Shown here piece by piece: positions 20,301 to 27,015 of a stretch of DNA of 27,015 bases. Numbering within the stretch: the first letter of the stretch is position 1; each line of letters opens with the position of its first letter. Under the pieces are notes generated by a model. That model ran no database searches. It was not told the origin of the DNA and saw nothing but the letters and a program-made list of their open reading frames with translations. The stretch is from positions 1 through 27,015 of the forward strand of contig JADGIZ010000097.1 of the NCBI GenBank assembly GCA_027604665.1. Direction: 5' to 3'. Source of the stretch: Polyrhizophydium stewartii. Its lineage: Eukaryota; Chytridiomycota; Chytridiomycetes; Rhizophydiales. The translations under genes and the position numbers were made by a program.

Positions 20301-21181
20301 GCAGGCTCGACGGCGTCGGCTGCCCCCGCCGAGTCGGCCAAGGACTCTGCGGTTCCGCCGTGGCGCGAGAGCCGCGACAAGCAATCGGCGCCGGCCGAGT
20401 CTGAGCAGGCCGGCGACCAGCCCGCGCCAACGGCTCTCTCCGAGAAGGCGCGAGGCAAGCTGCCCGAGCGTGAATCCGAGTCGCTCAGGTCTTCGGGCGT
20501 GCAGTCGACCACGCCAGGAGCGGGGCTGGTGGCAAGCCCCGACGCAAAGATCGCAGAGGCTGCGGACGTGGCGTCGCCGAATGCCACTGCGCCGGCTGAA
20601 TTCCAGTCCAAGAGCGGGTTCCGGCCGACCGAAGAATGGGTGCGCTAGCCCTCTACTGAGCTCGGATGTTTGCGAGCGCGGTGGTGCGCCGATCTGTGTT
20701 GCAGTCCGATGTTGACCGTGGACGACACTCGTTGCGCAGTTCAACTTTTGGCGCTCGCAGCTGCAGCTGTTTGTGATCCTGCAGCTCGTCGATTACCTTG
20801 GCCCGCGCATCGAGCAGTTCTGCATCGAGAACGGCCTCAACGACGACCGCCGCGTCGTCGAGTTTCTGTCCAAGGAGACTGTCGTTGGGGTTCTACCGCA
20901 GCCGCACCCGATTGTCATGCGCCGCTTCACGTACACGGACTCGATGCACGTGTGGTTCACCAGCTACTTTTGGGTGGGTGCTTGGCGATCGCGCCTTGCG
21001 ATGCATGCCTGCAAGGATCCGATGAGGCCGTGGCGGCTTTGGCTGACGAGCGCGATGCCAGGGAACGGTGTATCTGAAGGGCACGGAGGCGTCGGACGCC
21101 GAGACGGCCAAGCTGTGCCCGCCCATTTGGCTGGGCACGGGCATCCAGCTGTTCCAGGTGCGCACGACGCCCGCGAAATAA
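17317..21181 (+). CDS. HID1: HID1 family protein (Golgi/dense-core vesicle trafficking)
   Basis: Thirteen exons (17317-17379, 17760-17906, 18024-18295, 18360-18413, 18481-18936, 19004-19079, 19141-19251, 19336-19428, 19511-19601, 19667-19833, 19908-20639, 20740-20973, 21062-21181) give 871 residues; human HID1 has 788. The start MGAAESKLSFRK carries an N-myristoylation signal (Gly2, Ser6), as in animal HID1. Collinear helical blocks include FWDSFLQLPDSAEDVF, LTRTLPFVFE, SLINTIVSYDPIGW, YMGKLHRPADFSIIASGITR, KAYLPGSTKKVALTSELVAL, SQERGFGIALNEPFDM, ATTANKMISLFDVFSS, FYLLDMFNNIVQYQFAGNA and VVGVLPQPHPIVMRRF. A Ser/Ala/Glu-rich disordered insert occupies about residues 560-740. HID1 is a peripheral Golgi protein required for dense-core vesicle biogenesis in animals; Ftp105 is the fission yeast relative. 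The first intron (380 bases) has a GC donor and a GGAC repeat at its acceptor. Confidence 0.95.
17380..17759 (+). other. GC-AG first intron of HID1
   Basis: ALYEQQ|AIPPENHGFWDSF is the only join matching the HID1 family. It needs donor CAG|GCAAGC and acceptor GACAG|GCC. At 380 bases this is the longest intron in the window. A GT alternative at GTGCAC breaks the frame; one at GTCTTT would delete a conserved strand. Confidence 0.8.
17738..17757 (+). repeat. GGAC tetranucleotide repeat at a 3' splice site
   Basis: Five tandem GGAC units fill the position where a polypyrimidine tract would normally lie, and the acceptor AG follows at once (17758-17759). The HID1 exon 2 starts at 17760. Confidence 0.8.
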
Positions 21182-21326
21182 AGCCGCATCCGACTGCCCG
21201 AGCCTGTGGCGACGGGTCCACCATCACTAAAGCCAGACGACGATTGCCCTGTGTCCGCAAGTCGACGATCCTGAAGAGTTTGGCGGTTGGCACCTTCCGA
21301 CCGGAATTCAAGGCCTTTGACCGGCA

Positions 21327-23222
21327 ATGACCGAGGAGGCTGGCTCGCCGCAACACGGCAGCGGGGACGGGGGCGAGGCCCTCCTTCCGCCTGCAGCGCA
21401 CAGCCTGCCTCTTGCCGTACCTGACGGCGACGGCGCTGCGGCTGCGTGCGTGCCCGCAGCTGCGGACCCCGGCGAGCAGCCGCCCAACGGCGAAGGCGGC
21501 GGTGCGGAGGCCCAGAAAGGCGACCGTGGCGGCGGCGGCGGCAGCAGCGACGAGACGCAGCTCGACGAAGCCAGTGCCGCAGCCGCGGATGAGATGGACG
21601 GCCACGGCACCCGCACGCAGTCGCGGCCCGCCAAGCGCGGCCGCTCGTCCCTCGCGCGCGGATCGGCGGCAGGACGTGGTCGTCGTCCGAAGGCTCTCGA
21701 TGACCACATCGATGCAGGGTCCGACGCCCAGCAAGCGGCGAATGGACGAGGGCGCAGGTCCACCGCGGCAGTGGAGAGCCCATCTCGCTCTCAGCAGACT
21801 GCAAGGCGGCGTCGGGCACCCAGCAGCAGCGCGCAACCGCGGGATCTGGACGGGGAGCCCGAGGAGGACAAGATGGACTGCGACGATCCCGAGGCGGCCA
21901 CAGATCACAAGGCAACCCCGTCCAAGCGGAAGCGCGGGCCGCGCAGCAGGCCTGCACCGGCCCGGGAGCGCAATCCGGCCAGAAAGCGGCGCAGCGTGGG
22001 CAGTGGCGATGGGCCGCATGAGGCGGATCCAGCCGGCCAGATCCCCGACTCGCTTGGTGGCGCGAGCGGAGAAGAGGCAGGGACCATGAAGTCCCCAAAG
22101 AGAGGCAACGCCCCGGGCAGCTCGAGGCGTAACAACTTACCAGCAGCACTACGACCCGAAACGCTCTTCAAGAGCGCCAGCTCGCTGCTCGTGGTGCACA
22201 AGGAAGAAGCCAGCGTGAGTTGTTTTTGGCTTTGGATGCACCTTTAATTGAGCCCCGTGCTGACGGCCAGCCCCGCGTCGGATCAGCAACTGCTCTCGAA
22301 AGCGGTTTGGGACACATTCACACCTGACGAGCAGCGCGAGCTTCTCGCGCTGCTTCCGTCTGTCGACACGGTGTCCCAGGCAAACCCCGATGCGCCGCGA
22401 GCAATCCGCGACGGGCTGCTTCGCAAGGACTACCATCTTTGCGACTCGTTCAACCGCATGATCGAGGATCTTGCCGAGGGTTTATACACTGACCGCGAGC
22501 AGCGCTTAATGCTTCAAAACTTTGAGAAAACGGTGCACAAGTTTGACGAGTGGAAGGCAAGGAACTACGAGGCTGTATGGGGCGACCAGCTCGACATTTC
22601 GCGCTGGCGCAGGCTGGCCGGGTGAGTCGGAACCTCACCAGCTGTCGCTATCGAGACGCGCTGCCTGGTCTGCCTGCTGACAGTACGGCCCGCTTGATCT
22701 TCTCGGCGAAACAGCGCTGCTAGCGAGATATCCTTCGCCGAGCTGTGTCTCAACGCCCGCGTCTTTGTAGGCGACACGCTGCATATCAAAAAGACCTTCA
22801 AGAAGCTCGGCATGTCGCTCGACCTGTTTGCCGAGGTGCGGCTCGCCGTGCGCCTGAACCGAGCATGCGATAAGGGGGAGGGCTGACCTGGCTGGGACTG
22901 GGATCAGATCACGCACATCAGCAAGCAAGGCGTTGCCACTCTGCGATGTGGCCAAACGACGTGGACCTCGGACACGCTGACCCAAATCGAGAACAAGTTC
23001 ATTGACATCGGGATCCCAAATCTGCCCAAGAGCGAGAGGCCCAACGGCAATGCGTGGAAGGTGCAGTGCGCGCATGCTGCGCGCTGCTTGCCCGCTGCCG
23101 CCCGCTGACCAGGAGCCGGGCCGAAGTCCATCACTCTCCTCCGCAGCGGCAAGAAAGTCGGCAGCATGTTCGACGTGCGCGCCGACTACAGCTCCGGCAC
23201 CCGCCAGGGTGCCTCACCATGA
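21327..23222 (+). CDS. ASX-homology (ASXH/DEUBAD) domain protein, putative UCH-activating chromatin subunit
   Basis: Five exons (21327-22214, 22287-22621, 22715-22835, 22908-23060, 23127-23222) give 530 residues. The first 280 are disordered, rich in Gly, Ala, Arg and Ser, with AT-hook-like or nuclear-signal basic patches (AAGRGRRPK, PSKRKRGPRSR, RNPARKRRS). The DEUBAD begins at RPETLFKSASSLLVVHKEEA (about 280) and continues across the first intron as AVWDTFTPDEQRELLALLPS (302-321), then FNRMIEDLAEGLYTDREQ and FDEWKARNYEAVWGDQ. This is the ASX-homology pattern, whose human forms (ASXL1-3) activate BAP1 in PR-DUB. A C-terminal small module follows (ARVFVGDTLHIKKTFKKLG, ITHISKQGVATLRCGQTTW, SITLLRSGKKVGSMFDV), probably beta-rich and unassigned. 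No PHD finger is present. Other DEUBAD proteins (NFRKB, RPN13) are alternatives, but the leading SSLLV segment favours ASX. The UCH gene starts 99 bases downstream. Confidence 0.85.
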
Positions 23223-23321
23223 CCCTCCATAAACATTTCTGGATGGCAGTCCGGCCGCAGATGCTTCTCTGTGTCCGTCCGACGAGGCCACAGTGCCGCG
23301 GCGCATCAGTTCTCACCCGCG

Positions 23322-25375
23322 ATGATGACGGCTGAGCCTCCTCCAGGCGAACTTGCAGGCGGCGCGCACGGCCAGTCGACAGACACCCCCGACACGGCGG
23401 TGGCCAGCACGCCGCAGCACGCGGATAGCGGAGCCGCGACCGAGGCACTGGTCCCGAGCTTCGTGCCGCACAACTGCCGCGACGTCGAGGTCGGCGACCC
23501 GCTCGAGGGCAGCCCATGGGTCGCCATCGAGGCGAACCCAGGTGCGTTCCGCACCAGGCTGCCCGCGCTTGCGGTGCAGGCCGTCACGGCTGCCGCCGCT
23601 GCCGCCGCTGGAGCCGCTGCTCCCGCTGACGCCCCGGCCCCTCCCGCTCGGGCGACAAGGGGTGTTCACGGAGCTGGCACAGCGCATCGGCATCCGCGGC
23701 GTCGAGGTCCAGGAGGTGTTCACGCTCGATCCGGACGAGCTCAAGGCAATGCAGCCCATCCACGGCCTGATCTTCCTGTTCCAGTGGGGCGACACCGACA
23801 GCAAGCAGAGCGAGATTGCTGCTCAGGACGGCCAGATCCCCGAGAACGTCTTCTTCATCAACCAGGCAAGGCGTGCCTCCGCTGTGCTGCTGCTGCGTGC
23901 CGACGAGCGGACTTGAGCGCGGGCTGACCCTGATCTTACTTGCAGGTTGTGCAGAACGCATGTGCGACGCAGGCGCTGATCAGCATCGCACTCAACTGCC
24001 ACTCTCTGGATCTCGACGACTCGCTCAAGGCGTTCAAGGAGTTTTCTGCAGAGATGACACCCGCAGTGGGTCTTTGTGCGGCATCTGCCTTGCGTTCTGT
24101 TAGCCATGGCATTAACATTTGATTCGAACATGGTACTCTTGCAGATGCGAGGCCTGGCTTTGAGCAGCTGCCAGTGGCTGAGAACGGCGCACAACAGCTT
24201 TGCCAGGTGAGCTCTCAAGGAATGCGTTGGCATCACTGCCTGAGGATGCTGATTGAGCACATGATGGCATTCTTGGCCACAGGCAGACGGACATGCCCGT
24301 CCTGCACTATCCGATGCCCACAAAAAAGGTCGAAGAGCCCAGGCGCAAGAAAAGCAAGCCAAGTGAATCTGACGACTCGGACGAAAGCTCGGATGACGAC
24401 GCAGGCAATGCAAGCGACTTTGAGAAGTCCACAAAATCGTCCAGGAAGCGCCGACCAAAGAATGCCTCCAAGGCCCGCAAGGGAAAGCGCGCAAAGGAGG
24501 AGAATGATGAGGCAGAAGACGAAGGCCACGACGGCTTTGGGTTCCACTTTATCGGATACCTGCCGATCGACGGCGTTGTCTGGGAGTTAGACGGCCTGAA
24601 GCGCGCCCCGCGCGACCTGGGTGCGTTCGCATCGCCGCGACAGATCATGTCGATGCGGCGATACGACGCTTGCTGACCAAGCGGCCGACCGCAGGTCCTG
24701 TACCGGCAAACGGAGACTGGGTGCGCGTCGTTGTCAAGACACTCGAGGAGAAGATGGCGAGGTGAGGCTCTGTGCACAGCCATGTCGCCGATCGCTCGGG
24801 CGAAACTCACTGCCTGCGCAACTCTGGCTGACCGCGGGCGATATCAGCGATTCTCTCGAGTTCAATCTCCTTGCGCTCGTGACTGATCGACGCCAGTTGA
24901 TTGCACAGCAACTCAAGCAGCTGCAGGGGTCGATTGCCTATCTGGACGGGCTTGCCGATCCGGAGAACTACAAATACTCGATGTTGGTGAGTCTTCGCAT
25001 GCGTCTGATGAGACATTCCCGCGCGCAAACTCGAGCTGACGGCGAGGATTCCGGTTAAGCTGGAGACGCTCGGCGACCACGCGAACCTGCTGGAGGGGCT
25101 CGAACACAACGCCACGCTTTCGGCGGCGCGCGAGGCCCTGGAGGCGCACATCAAGACGCTCGGCCAGCGGCTACGCGAAGAAGACGAGAAGCGTGACGAG
25201 TACGCGGTGAGCAGACTGCGCACTATCGCTTCGTCGCGTGGTCGCTGCTCGTCTGCTGATGACCAGCCCATGGCAGGCCGAGAATGTGCGTCGCAGGTTC
25301 AATTACGCTCCTTTTTTGCGCAAATGGTTCGAGACCATGGCCAGCAAGCATCAACTTGACCGGCTGCTCGATTAG
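23322..25375 (+). CDS. UCHL5: UCH37/BAP1-type ubiquitin C-terminal hydrolase with expanded crossover region
   Basis: Nine exons (23322-23541, 23660-23865, 23946-24065, 24145-24206, 24283-24620, 24695-24761, 24848-24986, 25060-25206, 25277-25375) give 465 residues; UCHL5 has 329. After a disordered N-terminus of about 65 residues, the C12 peptidase core starts at WVAIEANPGVFTELAQRIGI. The active site is complete: oxyanion Gln142, nucleophile Cys148 (NACATQALISIALNC), His291 (FGFHFIGYLP) and Asp306 (VWELDGLK). Gln-Cys and His-Asp spacings (6 and 15) equal those of UCHL5. The Cys-His distance is 143 residues against about 76, because a charged insert (EEPRRKKSKPSESDDSDESS, SSRKRRPKNASKARKGKRAK) lies before the His. 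The core ends at EFNLLALVTDRR. A coiled coil and a ULD tail (ENVRRRFNYAPFLRKWFETM) follow, as in UCHL5 and BAP1. Such enzymes are switched on by DEUBAD partners; one is encoded just upstream. Confidence 0.93.
23866..23945 (+). other. GC-AG intron before the catalytic Cys of the UCH gene
   Basis: FFINQ|VVQNACATQ is fixed by the catalytic Gln and Cys. It needs donor CAG|GCAAGG and acceptor ACTTGCAG. The upstream frame runs into a TGA within the intron, and no GT donor restores frame. Confidence 0.85.
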
Positions 25376-25668
25376 GTTTCCTGGGACGGGATTGGCGAGG
25401 TGTTGATTGAGAGATCGAGATATATGTGGGGTGGCCATTTCTTATTGAAGATTTCGAAGGGGTGGCGAAGAAGGGAGGAAGGCGAAGAAAAGAGAATCTG
25501 CACAGTGCCACAAAGACAGTGAGCGTGTGCGCGGGTTGCGACATAGAGTCGCCTGTTCTGGGATTTGTAGTGATTGCGAGGTTTAGAAACTGATTCCGCT
25601 CAGGGCAGAGTGACGGGCAGACGCACAGACGCTTCTCCGTAAAGAGCGAGGCTTATTTTCCGGATTGA
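25376..25668. other. Convergent 3' region between UCH and the RD-repeat gene
   Basis: These 293 bases hold the 3' ends of two convergent genes. A purine-rich run on the plus strand lies around 25456-25497. I see no further gene, tRNA or clear AATAAA signal. Confidence 0.5.
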
Positions 25669-27015
25669 TTAGACGTCGTGGGTGGTGGAGCGGCGGTCGT
25701 CCATGCGTGTGTCCGAAGAGGCCGCCTCCTTGTCGACGGCCATTGGCTGCGAGAAGCGCGTGTCGACGTATCGTGCCTCTGACATCCGTGTGTCTGCAAG
25801 GCGCGGGTCACCAAGGCGTGGATCGACCAAGCGCGGGACCGCGGCGAAGCGGCCGTCGACTGGACGCGGCGCGAGCATGCGCGGATCGGCGCCGGGGTCT
25901 GCAAGGCGGTCGTAGACGCGGCTGCCTGGCGCATAGTAGTCGCGCGAGTCGTAGATGATGTATCCGTCTGTTGCATACTGACGGCGGTCGCGGTCGTCGG
26001 CGACGTACCGCGCGTCCACATAGTGTGCTGCCGGGCCGATTGGCTGCATCTGCATGATCTGGTGGGCCTGAATGGACTGCCCCTGCAATTGCAACTGCTG
26101 CGGGATTGGCTGCTGCATGAGCTGCTGCGAGTGGCTCTGGGGTGACACGGGCTTTGCGTGCAAGACGAGGGGGCCCTGCAGCGACTGCTGCCCTTGGATG
26201 GGCTGGGCCTGGGCGATGTGCATGGAGGCGGCGTACTCCCGGTAGTCCTGCTGGTAGTAGACATCGTCGTCGGGGTATCGCATGTATCCACGGCCGCCGC
26301 CGTGCAAGCCAGCGCGTGAGTCGACGGGCACATAGCGCTGCGGCGAGGCAGCCATGTAACGGTAATCAGCACCAGCAGGGGCAGCGCTGGCGGGCGGATA
26401 GTACTGAGGCTGGGCGTGGTCGTACGCGCCGGCGCCGGCGCCGGAGCCCGCAGCCAGCGCGCCGTTGGGGCCGATACGGTCGCGGAGATCCCGGTCGCGC
26501 GGGTCGCGCATATCTCTGTCGCGGGCGTCGCGGACGTCGCGGGAGTCGCGGTCGCGCGGGTCTCTGTCGCGCAGGTCCACGTCGCGCAGGTCTCGGCCGC
26601 GCAAGTCCTTGTCGCGCAAGTCTCTGTCGCGCAAGTCTCTGTCGCGGACGTCCCTGTCGCGCAGGTCCCGGTCACGCAGATCCCGGTCACGGATGTCTCG
26701 ATCTCTGGCATCGCGGTCACGATCGCGCATGTCGCGCATGTCCCTGTCACGCAGGTCCCTGTCACGCAGGTCCCTGTCGCGCAAGTCCCGATTACGCAGG
26801 TCGCGGTCGCGCAGATCGCGGTCGCGCGGATCGCGGTCACGCAGGCCACGGTCACGCAGATCACGGTCACGCAGATCGCGGTCACGGTCGGCGACGTCGC
26901 GCAGGTCGCGCCGGTCGCGCGGACGGTCCAGCGGACGGTCGGCAGGCGGGCGATCGGCGTCGTACGGGCGGCGCGGCGGCGGCGGCGAGCGCGGGCGGCG
27001 CAGGTCGTCGAAGCG
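25669..27015 (-). CDS. Partial Arg-Asp repeat protein with Gln-rich and Tyr-rich C-terminus
   Basis: The minus strand is open from the window edge at 27015 to the TAA at 25671-25669, giving the last 448 residues; the 5' end is outside. The sequence begins with an Arg/Pro/Asp stretch, then about 145 residues of a 5-residue repeat based on RDRDL (variants RDRDM, RDRDV, RDKDL, RGRDL, RDVDL). After a Gly/Ala linker come a Tyr-rich part (PRYVPVDSR-like and YYQQDYREYAAS), a Gln-rich part (QSHSQQLMQQPIPQQLQLQG) and Asp-Pro-Arg repeats (LVDPRLGDPRLADTRMS). Alternating Arg-Asp tracts occur in RNA-processing proteins such as NELF-E and U1-70K, so a nuclear RNA-related role is possible. No folded domain is visible in the part seen, and I do not recognise an orthologue. 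Confidence 0.75.
   Translation of the reverse strand, partial: RFDDLRRPRSPPPPRRPYDADRPPADRPLDRPRDRRDLRDVADRDRDLRDRDLRDRGLRDRDPRDRDLRDRDLRNRDLRDRDLRDRDLRDRDMRDMRDRDRDARDRDIRDRDLRDRDLRDRDVRDRDLRDRDLRDKDLRGRDLRDVDLRDRDPRDRDSRDVRDARDRDMRDPRDRDLRDRIGPNGALAAGSGAGAGAYDHAQPQYYPPASAAPAGADYRYMAASPQRYVPVDSRAGLHGGGRGYMRYPDDDVYYQQDYREYAASMHIAQAQPIQGQQSLQGPLVLHAKPVSPQSHSQQLMQQPIPQQLQLQGQSIQAHQIMQMQPIGPAAHYVDARYVADDRDRRQYATDGYIIYDSRDYYAPGSRVYDRLADPGADPRMLAPRPVDGRFAAVPRLVDPRLGDPRLADTRMSEARYVDTRFSQPMAVDKEAASSDTRMDDRRSTTHDV
26476..26910 (-). repeat. Degenerate 15-base coding tandem repeat (RDRDL)
   Basis: A 15-base period runs through the gene, with minus-strand units such as GACCGCGACCTGCGC and many third-base changes (CGC/CGT/CGG/AGG for Arg, GAC/GAT for Asp). 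The silent variation shows that the protein pattern, not just recent duplication, is kept. Confidence 0.8.

Noticed and set aside
19569..20744. A 391-codon open frame on the minus strand
   Set aside because: It is antisense to HID1 exons that match the family over long blocks. No recognisable domain is encoded.
20893..22149. A 418-codon open frame on the minus strand
   Set aside because: It mirrors the last HID1 exons and the disordered first ASXH exon, and reads as Arg/Cys/Pro-rich noise.
25653..26885. A second, 410-codon frame through the RD-repeat gene
   Set aside because: The 15-base repeat keeps other frames open too, giving Thr/Cys/Val-Ala strings. The RDRDL frame has the synonymous variation expected of the true one.
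26476..26910. CRISPR-like array or satellite DNA
   Set aside because: The regular repeat is contiguous without spacers and lies inside an open reading frame with synonymous changes, so it is a coding tandem repeat.

Overview
The window looks like nuclear DNA of a zoosporic (flagellated) fungus, most likely a chytrid. It is GC-rich and gene-dense. Most genes are cut by short introns of about 55-120 bases with donors mainly of the form GTGCGT/GTGAGT and CTGAC- or CTAAC-type branch sites. An axonemal outer-arm dynein intermediate chain requires a flagellum, while the compact intron style and an ASX-homology protein fit fungi. The species assignment is inference. No rRNA, tRNA, CRISPR array or transposon was seen. 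Layout, left to right: the 5' part of a low-complexity gene (1-235, minus) lies head to head with a DJ-1/PfpI protein (400-1038, plus). Three minus-strand genes follow: DNAI2 (1182-3719), an alpha/beta hydrolase (3861-4832) and an F-BAR/SH3 protein of the TOCA/CIP4 type (4899-7258). The last starts only 41 bases from a divergent 838-residue coiled-coil protein with a TSNAXIP1-N-like start, a Cys cluster and an EF-hand-like end (7300-10556, plus). Next come complex I subunit NDUFS8 (10921-11960, plus), a 1110-residue disordered plus coiled-coil protein on the minus strand (12148-15925), and a plus-strand run: exosome subunit EXOSC8/RRP43 (16003-17276), HID1 (17317-21181), an ASX-homology (DEUBAD) protein (21327-23222) and a UCH37/BAP1-type deubiquitinase (23322-25375). 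The window ends in the 3' part of an Arg-Asp repeat protein (25669-27015, minus). Exon joins were built by hand from reading frame, splice sites and recalled family alignments; every join keeps the frame. How the genes work together: the most interesting unit is the head-to-tail ASXH gene and UCH-family deubiquitinase gene, 99 bases apart. These are the two component types of the Polycomb repressive deubiquitinase (PR-DUB: BAP1/Calypso with ASX), so the pair may be a fungal DEUBAD-activated deubiquitinase module. Its UCH has a charged insertion of about 67 residues in the active-site crossover region. A second theme is the flagellum: DNAI2 and two coiled-coil genes of probable flagellar type sit within 15 kb. 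A third is splicing: about 6 of 63 inferred introns must use GC-AG ends, well above the roughly 1% usual in eukaryotes.
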